NCBI GenBank assembly: GCA_922989275.2
Contig: OV277870.1
Span: forward strand, 31,214,242 to 31,278,241
Direction of reading: 5' to 3'
DNA from: Gari tellinella
Lineage: Eukaryota; Mollusca; Bivalvia; Cardiida; Psammobiidae
DNA: 64,000 nt
Shown here: one piece after another, positions 1 to 63,912 of the stretch
Layout: every line of letters starts with the position of its first letter
Numbering within the stretch: the stretch's first letter is position 1
The notes under the pieces: generated by a model
Told to the model about the DNA's origin: nothing
The model's input: the letters and a program-made list of their open reading frames with translations, nothing else
Database searches by the model: none
Position numbers and translations under genes: made by a program

Positions 1-349
1 ACTGTGGCCTCTAGAGTGTAAACACCGTTAAATATGGCATTTTCAGCAATTCAAAGGTAGATAACTCTTGATCTATTTGTCCGATTTCAACCAAAATCAA
101 ACTCTTCCGAACTCTTATGGTCAAATACAATCTGGGCAGGTTTTTAGAAAGATTGGATAAATACTGTGGCCTCTAGAGTGTAAACACTGTTAAATATGGC
201 ATTTTCAGCAGTTCAAAGGTAGATAACTCATGACCTATTTGTCTGATTTCAACCATAATCGAACTCATCCGAACTCTTATGGCAATATACCATCTGAGCA
301 AGTTTGAGAAAGATTGGATAAAAATTGTGGTCTCTAGAGTGTAAACACT
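1..349. repeat. Partial tandem-unit element (two units, truncated by window edge)
   Basis: Two related units of about 165 bp with GTAAACACxGTTAAATATGG and AGGTAGATAACTC motifs, related to the longer array at 12490-14150. The family A element at 350 directly interrupts it. Confidence 0.6.
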
Positions 350-1920
350 ACAAGAGACCCAGAGGGTCACATTTCGCTCACCTGAGGACACTGTACCATA
401 GAATCTGACTGGGCAAGACAACATTTTGATATAGCTATGACCCAGGTGCCATAATTTGATCTTGGTAGAGGACCACAATGCGAAGCTACATGTCAGATAT
501 TAATGATCTGGGCCTTACGGTTTAAGAAAAGAAGATTTTTAAAGGTTTTCCTGTAAAAACTGATAAGCCCGTGGGTGGGGCCAATTTTTGCCCGGGGGTC
601 ATAATTTGAACACACTTGGTAGAGAACCACAAGGCAAAGCTATATGTCAAATATTAAGAATCTGGGCCTTACAGTTTCAGAGTAGAAGATTTTTAAAGGT
701 TTTCCTATATTAGTCTATGTAAAACTGATAAGCCCCGGGGCGGGGCCAAATTTGATCAAGGGGTCATAATTTGAACAATCTTGGTAGAGTACCATAGGGC
801 AAAGTTACATGTCAAATATAAATGATATTGGCCTTACGGTTTCAGAGAAGAAGATTTTTAAAGGTTTTCCTATGAAAAACTATTAGGCCCGAGGGCGTGG
901 CAATTTTTGGCCCAGGGGTCATAATTTGAACAATCTTGGTAGAGGACCACAAGGCAAAGCTATATGTCAAATATTAAACATCTAGGCCATACAGTTTAAG
1001 AGAAGAAGATTTTTAAAGGTTTTCCTATATAAGTCTATGTAAAACTGATAAGCCCCGGGGCGGGGCCAATTTTGACCCAGGGGTTATAATTTGAACAACT
1101 TTGATAGAGGACTTTAAGGCAAAGCTACATGTCAAATATAAATGATCTAGGCCTTACAGTTTCAGAGAAGAAGATTTTTAAAAGTTTTCCTATGAAAAAC
1201 TGATAAGCCCGAGGGCGGGGCCATTTTTGGCTACACCGGGTCATAATTTGAACAATCTTGGTAGAGGACCACAAGGCAAAGCTATATGTCAAATATTAAA
1301 GATCTGGGCCTTACAGTTTCAGAGAAGAAGATTTTTAAAGGTTTTCCTATATAAGTCTATGTAAAACTGATAAGCCCTGGGGCGGGGCCAATTTTGTACC
1401 GGGGGTCATAATTTTAACAATCTTGATAGAGGACCATATGGCAAAGTTACATGTCAAATATTTATGATCTATGCCATACAGTTTCTGAGGAGAAGATTTT
1501 TAAAGGTTTTCCTAAGAAAAACTGATAAGCCCCAGGGCGGGCCATTTTTGGCCCCAGGGTCTAACTTTGAACAATCTTGGTAGAAGATCATTAGGTAATG
1601 ATACATACCAAATATCAAAGTTCTGGGCCTTTGGGTTTCTGAGGAGAAGATTTTCTTATGCATTAAAAGTTGTCTATAGGGTCATGTTAGAAAATCTGGT
1701 CCAAAAGCAAGGGGAATAACTCTAGCCAAAAACTTTGAACAAGATTTCGTTCCCCCTTGTCACTGATGCTTCTGACAAAGTTTGGTTGAAATCGAGTTAG
1801 TGGTTTCAGAGGAGATGTTGTTTGAAGATGTGGACGGACGACGTACGACGTACTACGGACGACGGACGGAATGGTATCACAATAGCTCATCCTGAGCCTA
1901 TGGCTCAGGTGAGCTAAAAA
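350..1920 (+). mobile_element. Helitron-like family A element
   Basis: Begins ACAAGAGACCCAGAGGGTC (hairpin), then TTTCGCTCACCTGAG. The core is repeated segments around GATAAGCCCxGGGGCGGGGCC and GGTCATAATTTGAACAATCT. It ends in a GACGGACG-rich tract, the hairpin CCTGAGCCTATGGCTCAGG and GTGAGCTAAAAA. A second, shorter 3' terminus follows at 1921-2005. Non-coding; the short minus-strand frames here are chance. Confidence 0.8.
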
Positions 1921-2224
1921 TTGTTGACGCTGCACGACGCAAGACGGACGACGCACGACGGACGCCGGACAATCAAGGATTGCAATAGCTCACCCTGAGC
2001 TAAAAATGGCAAGCAATGGAAATTTAAGAAATGACTTTCTTGGTCATAATCAATTATGTTTTCCTAGGATTAAATTTTTTTTTAATTAATTTTGATTTTA
2101 TTTAACAAAAGATGGAATAGGATTTGAGCAAAGGACAAGGTTCACGAAGCCTCCATTTTGGCCCTGTAAAAATCTCTTTTTTTCAATTGATGTTTTAGCT
2201 ATATTTTCTCTTTATTTGTCAATT

Positions 2225-2630
2225 TCAGATATTAATACTTCATATTTTACATAAAGCTCAACCCAAATTCAAGTTTTGACAACTTTATAGTTTCTTGAAA
2301 ATGGACTATGAAGCCAAAAAAGGCCAAACAGGCAGAATTTTGGCACATTTCCGGGTATAAATCATAGAAATAAACAATGAAGGCACTTATGCGACACAAA
2401 GATATTTTAAGTACACAAAAAATATTTGAGTTGAAGTAACATATCAAAATTTTGAAGTGTTGCATGCGTGCCTTCATAGTTTATTTTTAGGATTTATACC
2501 GAGAATTGTACCAAAAAACTGCCTTTTTGGCTTTTTTGGCCTCTTGGTTCATTTACAAGAAACTATAAAACTGTCAAAACTTGACTTTGGGTCGTTTGTG
2601 TGTATATTATGGAGTATTAGTATCTGATAT
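2225..2630. mobile_element. Foldback element with ~140-bp imperfect inverted arms
   Basis: The left arm (from about 2226) and right arm (to about 2628) are imperfect inverted copies. Both contain GTTTTGACAxxTTTATAGTTTC, GGCCxAAAAxGCC and CGGTATAAAT motifs. No protein; probably a non-autonomous foldback transposon. Confidence 0.7.
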
Positions 2631-2647
2631 TGACAAATAAACAGAAA

Positions 2648-2935
2648 CAAGGGCCACTATGGCCCTAAATCGCTCACCTGGTAACCATGTACACCGTGTG
2701 ACCTAGTTTTTGACCGGGCATGACCCTCATTCTAACTTGACCTCCATTTCAATGAGACAAACATTTTGTTCAAGTTTCATGAAGATTCAATGAATTTTGT
2801 AGTCTCTAGAGTGTTAACGAGGTTTTTGGATGATTTGACCTAGTGACCTAGTTTTTGACACCTACAATTTTCATGTTCAGTACTTCCAGAGATTTAAAAC
2901 AAACTGTCACAAAATTTAAAGCAGTAGGCTATGAT
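2648..2935 (+). mobile_element. Truncated family A element (TGACCTAG subtype)
   Basis: 5' terminus with hairpin GGGCCACTATGGCCC and ATCGCTCACCTGG, followed by one and a half units containing GTGACCTAGTTTTTGACC and GTCTCTAGAGTGTTAACGAG. No 3' terminal hairpin is present. Nearly the same start occurs at 48449. Confidence 0.7.
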
Positions 2936-3109
2936 GGGGATGGGAGGGAGAGGAAAGTCCACCCATAGCTGGTGGTACAGGAGGTCTCCCTGAAAAAAAT
3001 GATTTTAATGATTATTTTTTTCCTTTATGATGTATTTCTAAGCTGTTTCAAAGCTGTGGTGCTAGACTACGTTTTATTCTTAGATTATTCAAATAAGATA
3101 AATATTTCT

Positions 3110-3360
3110 TTAACCCATTCTGCCATAAATACGCCTTTTGATGCCTATAATTTATTCCTCCACTGAAGGAAATAGTTCCCTTTAATACAGTCATGAAAAT
3201 TTATCATAAAAATCATTTTCTATATCCTAGCAGATAATAGCTTAAAGCAGGCTGAAAATAAAGCAGAATGTGCCTTTGGGCACATTCTGCTTTATTTTCA
3301 ACCTGCTTTAAGTGGTCACCTTTTCCAAAACTAGAAACAGGCTATGGGGTAATGGGTTAA
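3110..3360. mobile_element. TTAA-flanked piggyBac-like MITE with internal hairpin
   Basis: Flanked by TTAA on both sides, with inverted ends CCCATTCTGCCATA and CTATGGGGTAATGGG. The core holds a near-perfect hairpin (CTTAAAGCAGGCTGAAAATA ... its complement) at about 3241-3310. TTAA plus CCC termini are typical of piggyBac-type MITEs. Related copies occur through the window. Confidence 0.8.
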
Positions 3361-3399
3361 TTAAAGAATTTAAGGGCTGCTATCAATTACTTTAATGAA

Positions 3400-3835
3400 A
3401 ATAATGTGGTTACTAGAATAACCGGAATGCACCTAAATATACATAGTATTGATCATAAAACAGTTTCAGGTGATGTATATACACATTTTATGGACTAATT
3501 TATTAAATTTGCAAAGAAAATATGCAATTTGTGGGTCATAAAAGGTTTTCTGTTGAAATCATAACCGAAATACACTGTGAATTCTCACGCATGTGTAATT
3601 CTCACATGACACATTACAAAGTGTATTTCGGTTCTGATTTCAATAGAAAACCATTTATAACACACAAATTGCATATTTCCTGTGCAAACTTAATATATTA
3701 GTACACAAAATGTGTAAATACATCATCTGAAACTGTTTTATGATCTATAACAGGTATATTTAAGTGTATTTCGGTGTATTCCAGTGTATTCCGGTTATTC
3801 TTGTAACCCAAAATAATGCTATTAAAATATATCTT
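3400..3835. mobile_element. Foldback element with ~190-bp inverted arms
   Basis: Arms contain GAATAACCGGAAT, AAAACAGTTTCAGxTGATGT and GCAATTTGTG with inverted counterparts (ACATCATCTGAAACTGTTTT, TTCCGGTTATTC). The centre near 3595 is TCTCACGCATGTGTAATTCTC. Non-coding. Confidence 0.7.
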
Positions 3836-3899
3836 CAACACGTTATAACCATACAAAACAAACTCATTTAGTCCAATATGTTGTGTGTAAAAAGGTGAC

Positions 3900-4960
3900 A
3901 TCAGGAACACGTATATACGTTCCTGGTGACATTAATAATCATACTTCGGTAAACTACTTGTTTTATCCTAAAATCGGATGTTCGGCCGTATTTCCTATTC
4001 AATGTTTTAATTTTGTTTGGTTTGTGTTCCATAAAAGTAAACATGTAAGCTGCAATTAACCGATACGCCGGTATATTAAATTCGCGAAAACCGGTGACAA
4101 AATGAACTAATTGCATTTTGGTGCACAAACGATAAAACATGAAGCGTTCCGTATGCTATAATTGAGCTTCTGGTAATTCGGAATGATTCATAAAATAATG
4201 AGCGCCCAGTAAGACTCCGACGAAAACAAATTGAGGCTGCATGTTATCGAATGTCGATGCGATAATTATGAAATAAAGAGGTTTTAGATTGTGCCTTGTT
4301 ATTTTAGGAAGCCTGTTATTTAATTAATATCATTCAAGCATCAAATACACGAAAATGTTTTAGTCTCGTAAAGCAGCTAATGATTGTGATGGAGAGACTG
4401 TTTTTCGAGTTTTTAACGTTGTAAGTGTGCGTGCGCCGACCTAATCCGAGAATCAATCAAATTTATTCGGATCACTCGGATTTTGCCGTTACCATTATTG
4501 TACGACGAACGATAACTCTGGGCACCGTAACAGCTTGCGAAACCACCGGGAAACCCCTACGATTTTGTTTTTACAAACTGATTCGACAACGACTTCCTCT
4601 ACCTCCACACCACCCCCCCCCCCCCTTAATTTCTAAAAGGATTTGCACGTTCTGGATAAATGACCCCTGGCAATTTCGAAAATTCCGTCACAATACCGAA
4701 AATTTTCACCCACGGACGTATCATGAGAGTTTAAATATGAGGGGGTAATGGGCATGACGGATCCCTAAAATGCTGTCTGAGTGTCAGAAAGCTCAAAGGA
4801 TTGAGTTGTCAACATGACGTTGGGCCAGGTGTGACGACCCAACGTTACCATAACAACAGATGTTTGATCATGCTTGAAGTCAATTGTATCAAATTTTCAC
4901 TGGAAATACAGAATTCTCAGGGCATCATTATGTGCAAGTTTCGCTCTGTTCAGTCAAAAA
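3900..4960. other. Unrecognised intergenic or intronic stretch
   Basis: No splice-bounded coding segment, repeat family or RNA gene was recognised. A poly-C run lies at about 4612-4625. The short plus-strand frames have no recognisable domain. Confidence 0.4.
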
Positions 4961-4961
4961 C

Positions 4962-5215
4962 TGAGGGATTTGATTTGTTTTGATTTTACGTCGCTTTTAA
5001 CAGTATTTCAGTCATATCGCGACGTCCAGCTAATTACAGGTGGAGGAAGACCCCAGAAGCCCTTTATGCACTGTTTCAGACACAAATCGGCAACTGGGTA
5101 GAACCACCGACCTTCCGCAAGCCAGCTGGAAGGCTTCCCCACATGAAAAATCCGAACGACCCTACTGGGATTCGAACTCACAGCTATGAGGAGCTTAGTG
5201 ATGTAAGTCACAGTG
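4962..5215 (-). mobile_element. tRNA-derived SINE copy, 5'-truncated
   Basis: On the minus strand it carries a B-box-like GAGTTCGAATCCCAG, the shared SINE body (CTTGCGGAAGGTCGGTGGTT, ATATGACTGAAATACTG, GACGTAAAATC) and an AAATC-type tail at 4962. The tRNA-like head ends abruptly at about 5215, so the 5' part is missing. Confidence 0.75.
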
Positions 5216-5509
5216 AAAACTGAGGGAATCGCAATATCTGTTGGCATATTTTTTTAAACACCCCTTGTAGTTATTGACTTGTTGACTAAAAATGACTGAC
5301 AAGTTTTCGAAATTACGTAATCTATAATGAAATGACGTCATTCATTTTGTAACATCATAATCTGTTTTAACAGGGGCCTCAAGGCCAAGATATCGCTCCC
5401 CGCTTGTACTGAAGTCTGATAGCTTTACCTTTCTGTTTCATCCATTTTAATCTAAATCCATTCAAATTTGTAGTATAGCATGTAAACAATTTTGTGTTAC
5501 AATCTCATG

Positions 5510-7332
5510 CCTAGGTCTGGTATTATATATTCAATGCCTAGGTCTAGTAGTTAATGTTCAATGCCTAGGTCAGGTATTTTATATTCAATGCCTAGGTCTA
5601 GTAGTTTATGTTCAATGCCTAGGTCTAGTATTTTATGTTCAATGCCTAGGTCTAGTAGTTAATGTTCAATGCTTAGGTCTGGTATTTTATATCCAATGCC
5701 TAGGTCTGGTATTTTATGTTCAATGCCTAGGTCTAGTATTTTATGTTCAATGCCTCGGTCTGGTATTTTAAGTTCAATGACAAGGTCTAGTATTTATATT
5801 CAATGCCTAGGTCTGTAAGTTTATGTTCAATGCTTAGGTCTAGTATTTTATGATCAATGCCTATTTCTAGTATTTTATGTTCAATGCTTAGGTCTGGTAG
5901 TTTATGTTCAATGCCTAGTTCTAGTAGTGTATGTTCAATGCCTAGGTCTGGTATTTTATGTTCAATGCCTATGTCTAGTAGTTTATGTTCAATGCCTAGG
6001 TCTAGAATTTTAAGTTCAATGCCTATGTCTAGTATTTTATATTCAATGCCTACGTCAGGTATTTTATGTTCAATGCCTAGGTCTAGTAGTTTATGTTCAA
6101 TGCCTAGGTCTGGTAGTTTATATTCAATGCCTAGGTCTAGTAGTTTATGTTCAATGCCTAGATCTGGTATTTTATGTTAAATGCCTAGATCTAGTAGTTT
6201 ATGTTTAATGCCTAGATCTAGTAGTTTATGTTCAATGCCTAGGTCTATTTGTTAATGTTCATGCCTAGGTCTAGTAGTTTATGTTCCATGCCTAGGTCTA
6301 GTAGTTTATGGTCAATGCCTAGGTCTGGTATTTTTAAGTTCAATGCCTAGGTTTAGTAGTTTATGTTCAATGGCAACATCTAGTACTTTATGTTCAATGC
6401 CTAGGTCTAGTAGTTTATGTTCAATGCCTAGGTTTAGTATTTTATATACAATGCCTAGGTCTACTAGTTTATGTTCAATGCCTAGGTCAAGTAGTTTATG
6501 TTCAATGCCTAGGTCTGGTATTTTATTTTCAATGCCAAGGTCTGGTAGTTTATGTTCAATGCCTAGGTCTAGTAGTTTATGTTCAATGCCTAGGTCTGGT
6601 ATTTTATATTCAATGCCTAGGTCTAGTATTTTATGTTCAATGCCTAGGTCTAGTAGTTTATGTTCAATGCCTAGGTCTGATATTTTATGTTCAATGCCTA
6701 GGTCTGGTAGTTTATGTTCAATGCCTAGGTCTGGTAGTTTATGTTCAATGCCTATTGTTAGTACTTGATCTTCAATGCCTAGGTCTAGTAGTTTATGTGC
6801 AATGCCTAGGTCTAGTATTTTATGTTCAATGCCTAAGTCTGGTATTTTATGTCCAATGCCTAGGTCTGGTAGTTTATGTTCAATGCCTAGGTCTAGTAAT
6901 TTATGTCCAATGCCTAAGTCTAGTATTTTAAGTTCAATGCCTAGGTCTGGTATTCTATGTTCAATGCTTAGGTCTGGTATTTTATGTTCAATGCCTAAGT
7001 CTGGTAGTTTATGTCCAATGCCTAGGTCTGGTAGTTTATGTTCAATGCCTAGGTCTAGTAATTTATGTCCAATGCCTAGGTCTAGTATTTTAAGTTCAAT
7101 GCCTAGATCTGGTATTCTATGTTCAATGCATAGGTCTGGTATTTGATGTTCACTGCCTAGGTCTAGTAGTTTATGTTCAATGCCTAGGTCTAGTATTTTA
7201 TGTTCAATGCCTAGGTCTGGTAGTGTATGTCCAATGCCTAGGTCTAGTAGTTTATGTTCAATGCCTAGTTCTAGTAGTTTATGTTCAATGCCTAGGTCTA
7301 GTAGTTTATGTTCAATGTCTAGGTCTAGTAGT
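5510..7332. repeat. 27-bp minisatellite, about 65 copies
   Basis: Tandem copies of a 27-bp unit containing TTCAATGCCTAGGTCTAGTA and GTTTATG, each with an AvrII-type palindrome CCTAGG. Two frequent variants alternate (TCTAGTAG and TCTGGTAT). Because 27 is nine codons, long plus-strand frames of MPRSSSLCS repeats appear; they are artefacts. The array resumes at 9063-9158. Confidence 0.95.
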
Positions 7333-9062
7333 CAGGAACGTAAATTATAGATAGGGACTGGTTACTTGCTATCTAATCGGGTAGTTTATCGATTTATCTC
7401 TGTCTTCCCTTTCGCCGCGGTAGATAAGCGGGTCATAATGGCAAACAGTTTGGATCCTGATGAGACGCCACGTTACGCTGCGTCTCATCTGGATCCAAAA
7501 TGTTTGAAAGGGCAATCACTGTGGTAGATATATCCGCAGCTAGCATGCAAAGAGTTAACATTTATACAAATAGAAAACATACATATCAATAGGGAGCTCA
7601 TTAATTGGGAACACGCAAATTCATTTGAATTTTTTATAATTTATAATAAAGCCTAAATAAAAAGTAATTCTCATGAATAAACAGATGTTAACCAAAATTT
7701 GTTCTATAAGGAATCTTCTCTGTTTTTTTATTATGTTTTTTTACTAGTACGGTTAAAACTCACAATTGCGAACACTAGAATAGTGTAAATTATTAGGTGT
7801 TTGAGACAGATGACTGCTTAAAGCAATATGACAGTAAAACAGAAATATCCTGTATGAGCTTTCTGTTTTACTGTCAAACTGCTTTAAACTGTTACCTGTC
7901 TTTCAAAGAAACCAATTAGCCATCGTATTTTTGTGGTTTTAAGAGAGAGGTTTTACTGTAATGTACATGTTCAATTCATTAAATACGTTTCACATTTGGT
8001 AAAAGTAAGTATTTAACTTTTTATTGGCAAGGTAAGAAATGACCAAACATATGGAATCGAAGTTACTACTGATTTGATAACTGTTCAAATAATTATGAAA
8101 CCAGCAGAATAAGATTTTTTTTTCATTTCTGAGCAGACATACTACCCGATCTAACACATATCTTAATAAATTTTGCGTAAAAATGATGAAATGTGTGTAA
8201 TAAAGATTTTTTTTTCTCGCGGGTACGAAATGACCAAAAATATGGGTACGAAATGACCAAAAAAAATAGGGTACGAAAAGGGGAGGGTACGAAATGACCA
8301 GTTCCCGTTGCCGTTTTGGGTAGGTAAGCCTCTTGCCGCTACATTTTTAGATGACTGATAAGCTCATTTCAGTAATTAATGTGTGCAGTTCTGTACGGCG
8401 TGTCCAAGTAAAACAATATTTGTCACTTATTCAGTCAATTTTTGCAAGTGTTATTAAATTGAGGGAAGCAATCCTCAAAATAGACATTAAATAGCTTAAA
8501 ATACCGAATCTCTCCATACCTCCAGAGACGTACATAAATAATCAATTTCTACAGTTCCCTTTGTGTACAGCTCCCAAGTTAATTAATCCGTAATTGAACA
8601 ATTACAGTAACACAATGAACCATCTTCAACACCTCTAGACTTGAATACCTAACACCGGCTAGGCCGTTACGTCACTGTAAATGATTTGTCCAGATGAATG
8701 TGTTCACAATCTAATTTAAATGCGCAAGCGTCAACAGTTAGTACACACACAAATTAGCTGCTCTAGATAGCCGCGAGATGTGTAGGTTATTTCTGGTCGT
8801 TTAATCTCCCAAAGATTAACACTGACCTGTGTTTTAGTGTCAATTCACCAGGCTTGAAATTGAATTTCTGTGAATCTGGATTTCTGTTTAAAGTTACGAT
8901 TACAATTTATTTTGTATATTGATACAGAATAGGAGATTAGGACAGCATTCGCGGGAACTTATGCTGCGATATTTAAGCCCGCATAACTCGACAGATGGCT
9001 GCGAATATACGGGAATTATTATAATTTGTATTCTCTTGTGGTGTGTTTGTTTAATATTAAAT
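7333..9062. mobile_element. 1.73-kb insertion splitting the 27-bp minisatellite
   Basis: The array stops at CTAGTAGT and resumes at TAGTTTATGTTC, so the insert is bounded by a 4-bp TAGT (or 3-bp AGT) duplication. No terminal inverted repeat or coding region was recognised. It contains a GGTACGAAATGACC repeat (8221-8302), a GGATCC hairpin (7440-7503) and a nested MITE (7748-7960). Confidence 0.6.
7748..7960. mobile_element. TA-flanked ~210-bp MITE with internal hairpin (AGTAAAACAGAAA family)
   Basis: Inverted ends (TACGGTTAAAACTC and GAGGTTTTACTGTA) flank a hairpin made of TGACAGTAAAACAGAAA and its complement. Other copies or fragments: 11330-11827, 15193-15696, 22735-22925, 29523-29630, 36060-36247, 41755-41860, 42520-42725. 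Confidence 0.75.
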
Positions 9063-60290
<51,228 letters not shown>

Positions 60291-60442
60291 CTGGAAAAAT
60301 GAAAAAGTAAGAAATTAAAACGCAGCATAGTTTTCGAAAGAATAACCAACTTGAAGATACGAATTGTGTTTGTAGTTTAGAACCATATTTTCCTTTTTTT
60401 ATATAATAAAAAAAGATAGTGATGGCTAACATGATTGGTTAA

Positions 60443-61312
60443 ACAAGAGGATCATGACCCTCATTAAGCTCACCTGAGGACATTGTACCTAAACTGACTG
60501 GGCAAGACAAGATTTTGATAAAAGCTATAGAACAATAAACCTTGAAATGTAGCTGAAGGCCTGATGATGCTTTAAGTTGGTCAAATGACCTAAAGTTTGG
60601 CAAGGTGGTCATTCTGAGTAAGATTCATCAAGCTTTTGTTTTAATATGAACTCAAGTGTGTTCAAAAGCTTTGCCTATGATTTGACCTAATGACCTATTT
60701 TTTGAACTGACATAATTCATATTCAAACATAACCTAGATTTTTTCTAGGTGATTATTCTGAGCAAGTTTCTGAATTTGGGGCTAAAAGCATGGCCTTAAA
60801 GTATTCAGAAGCCATTTCTGTGATTTGACCTACTGACCTACTTTTTAGTCTGACATAACCTTTGTCCATACTTGAGCTAGATTTAGTCAAGGTGATTATT
60901 CTCAGCTAGTTTCATGAAATTGTGGCCAAAAATGTGGATAGTAGAGTACTCTGAACCTTTCCTATGTTCATATTACTACATTGGCTAGATTTTGTCAAGG
61001 TGATCATTATCGACACGTTTTAAGAATGTATAGCTTAATATATGTCTCCTAGACTGTTTACATGCTTTTTATATGTTTTGATCTATTGACCTACTTTTCA
61101 ATTTTGCATTTAACCTATATTAACACATTGCCTAGAATTTGCCAAGTTGGTCATTCTAAGCAAGTTTCAAGAAGATTGTGCTAAAACTATGGGCCCTAGA
61201 GGGGCCAAAAGCTTTTCTGCATTTAGAACTACTGACCTACTTAATGACCTAATATGACCTACTTTTTATCATGGAACTGACAAAAGTTCATAAAGATATA
61301 TCCAACAAGAGC
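60443..61312 (+). mobile_element. Family A element fragment (TGACCTA subtype)
   Basis: 5' AGGATCATGACCCT hairpin, AAGCTCACCTGAGG; four diverged units with TTTGACCTAxTGACCTAxTT. The 3' end is cut off by the next element at 61313. Confidence 0.6.
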
Positions 61313-63235
61313 GTGTCCCAGTTACACGAATGCCCCCGATGATACAGGGAGGGGAATCCAGACTATCAAACGTAAAAGTTAGAGAGCTGAAACTGTAGTG
61401 GAGCGCCATTTTGAGGACTTCAAGGGCCATTACTCCAAAGGGCCTAGCATAAATTGGTGCCGCTGGTTATCCAAATTGGTCTCCATTTTATGTCAACAAA
61501 CATTTTCAGAAAGTTTGGTGATAATCAGATGAAAAGCAATGTGTTTGTGAAACACAAATGCCCCCAGCCAGCATCATGTTCTGTAATGTAATGCTTATTT
61601 GCAAAAGTAGGTAAAAAGTCATGGTCGTAGGGTAAATGAAACATTGGCATGGTTGGAGAAGTCTTAACACAAGAAACCTATAAAGTATGGAAGCTCTAGG
61701 CCTACTGGTTCGAATGTTATAGGCGTATAAAGATTTATACAAATAAAGGTCAAAGGTCAAGGTCACAAGGGCAAAAACGTAGGTATGGTTGGAAAGGTCT
61801 CGACACCAGAAATATATAAACAAAATATGAAAGCCGTAGGCCTACTGGTGCAAATGTTATAGCCATTTAAAGATTTCAACAAAAGTAGGTCAAATGTCAA
61901 GGTCACAAGGTCAAAAAGTTTTGTTTGGTTAGAAAGGGAAAACACATGTCAAGTATAAAAGGCCAAGGTGCAAAAATGCAAAAGTTATATCCAAGGTTAA
62001 GGTTTTTCGTTAAAGTTTGATTAAATAGGTCAAAGATCGAGGTCAAGGTCACATGGTCAAATATGTTGGTAACTTGGTATGGTTGGAAAGGTCTTGACAC
62101 AAGAAATATACATACAAAATAGTAAAGCCCTGGGCCAACTGGTGCAAATGTTATAGCCATTTAAAGATTTTTACAAAAGTAGGTCAAATGTCAAGGTCAC
62201 AAGGTCAAAAAGTTTTGTATGGTTGGAAAGGTCTTGCCATGAAGAATACACATGCCAAGTATAAAAGGACCAGGTTCAAAAATGCAAAAGTTATAGCCAA
62301 TGTTAATGTTTTTGGTTAAAGTTTGATTAAATAGGTCAAAGGTCAAGGTCAAGGTCACATGGTCAAAGATATTGGTATGGTAGGAAAGGTCTTGACACAA
62401 AACATATACATACAAAATATTAAAGCCCTATGCTAACTGGTGCAAATGTTATAGCAATTTAAAGATTTTTACAAAAGAAGGTCAAATGTCAAGGTCAAGG
62501 TCAAAAAGTTTAGTATGGTTGGAAAGGTCTTGCCATGAGGAATACACATGCCAAGTATAAAATGCCCAGGTGCAAAAATGCAAAAGTTATAGCCAAGGTT
62601 AAGGTTTTTGGTTAAAGTTTGATTAAATAGGTCAAAAGTCAAGGTCAAGGTCGCATGGTCAAAGATGTTGGTATGGTTGGAAAGGTCTTGACACAAGAAA
62701 TATACATATAAAATATGAAAGCCCTGGGCCTACTGGTGCAAATGTTATAGCCATTTAAAAAAAATTACAAAAGTAGGTCAAATTTCAAGGACAAGGTCAC
62801 AAGGTCAAAAAGTGTTATATGGTTGGAAAGGTCTTGCCATGAGGAATACACATGCCAAGTATTAAAGGCCCAGGTTTAAAAATGCAAAAGTTATAGCCAA
62901 GGTTAAGGTTTTTGGTTAAAGTTTGATTAAATAGGTCAAAGGTCAAGGTCAAGGTCACATGGTCAAAGATGTTGGTATGGTTGGAAAGGTCTTGACAAAA
63001 GAAATATACATACAAAATATGAAAGTCCTGGGCCTACTGGTGCAAATGTTATAGCCATTTAAAGATTTTTACAAAAGTAGGTCAAATGTCAAGGTCAAGG
63101 TCACAAGGTCAAAAAGGTTTGTATGGATGGAAAGGTCTTGATACAGGGAAGACACATGCCAAGTATAAAAGGTCCAGGTACAAAAATGCAAGAGTTATAG
63201 CCAAGGTTAAGGTGTTTGGCACAGACAGACGGACG

Positions 63236-63388
63236 TTCTCACAGTTGGACATTTGTTGGGTATATTTTTTGTTTAAAAGTACCCAACAGTACACTAAAAT
63301 ACCCAACAATAACAATAGGGCAATCACGGAATGAATGGAATCTATTGTTCTCCCTACCCAACAAAGGACCTTTCGTGCGCTCGGACGG
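63236..63388 (+). mobile_element. GGAC-tract cassette, copy 4
   Basis: GTTCTCACAGTTGGACATTT through CCTTTCGTGCGCTCGGACGG, inside the GGAC tract of the family C element; nearly identical to copies at 27628 and 49380/52085. Confidence 0.8.
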
Positions 63389-63416
63389 ACGGACGGACGG
63401 ACGGACGGACGTGCCA

Positions 63417-63571
63417 CCGAAATGGGTTAGAGGGCCTTTTCTTTTGTTATTTTCTTTTGTTTGAATAACGGGCCATGGCCCCTTATTCTATTGTTACGGA
63501 ATGAACTCTATTGTCTTCTTTTGTTATGTTTACCGTTATCTGGCCAGAAAAGGCCCTCTAACCCATTTCGG
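63417..63571. mobile_element. 155-bp MITE with perfect 25-bp inverted ends in a GGAC tract
   Basis: Begins CCGAAATGGGTTAGAGGGCC and ends with its exact complement (25 bp). The left flank is a (GGAC)n run plus GTGCCA, the right flank GTTGTGCGGAC. Internal AT-rich sequence; no coding. Confidence 0.8.
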
Positions 63572-63912
63572 TTGTGCGGACAAACCAACAGACATGACAA
63601 AAACTATATGCCCCCGAATCGTAGATTCTGGGGGCATAAAAATTAAACTTCTATAGGTTTTTAACTTTAATTTGATATTATCAAACACAGAAAAGGACCA
63701 TGCTCTCTGGCTGCTTGGTTTTTTGAGTGATTAAAATTCTTTAAACAAGTTTGAAAGTCTATCAATTGATGAACATTTTGGTGAAACCCAAAATGATATC
63801 GGACCAGTAGTTTTGGAGAAGATCTAGATCACAAACTTTTCCATTTCGTACCTTACTGATGCTTCTCATGAAGTTTGGTTAAATTTAGGCCAATGGATTC
63901 AGAGGAGATGTT

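Larger units (their letters stand above)
61313..63646 (+). mobile_element. Helitron-like family C element
   Basis: Starts ACAAGAGCGTGTCCCAGTTA and CACGAATGCCCCCGATGAT; five units of about 330 bp (GTCAAGGTCACAAGGTCAAA, GGTTGGAAAGGTCTTGACAC, GTGCAAATGTTATAGCCATT). Then an ACAGACGGACG tract with two small inserted elements and the 3' hairpin ATGCCCCCGAATCGTAGATT/CTGGGGGCATAAAAA. The 5' ATGCCCCC and 3' GGGGGCAT form an inverted pair. The repeated minus-strand frames (DHVTLTLTFDLFNQTL) are artefacts of the tandem units. Confidence 0.75.

Noticed and set aside
4425..4748. 107-aa plus-strand frame as a gene
   Set aside because: No recognisable domain and a proline run caused by the poly-C tract; no splice or promoter support.
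5857..7146. Long plus-strand frames encoding serine/cysteine-rich nine-residue repeats (MPRSSSLCS)
   Set aside because: The 27-bp minisatellite unit is divisible by three, so frames stay open by arithmetic. No start context, splice sites or domain; variants are random at all codon positions.
61506..63015. Series of similar minus-strand frames (HVTLTLTFDLFNQTL type)
   Set aside because: Shadows of the ~330-bp tandem units of the family C element; each is broken by stops and lacks any domain.
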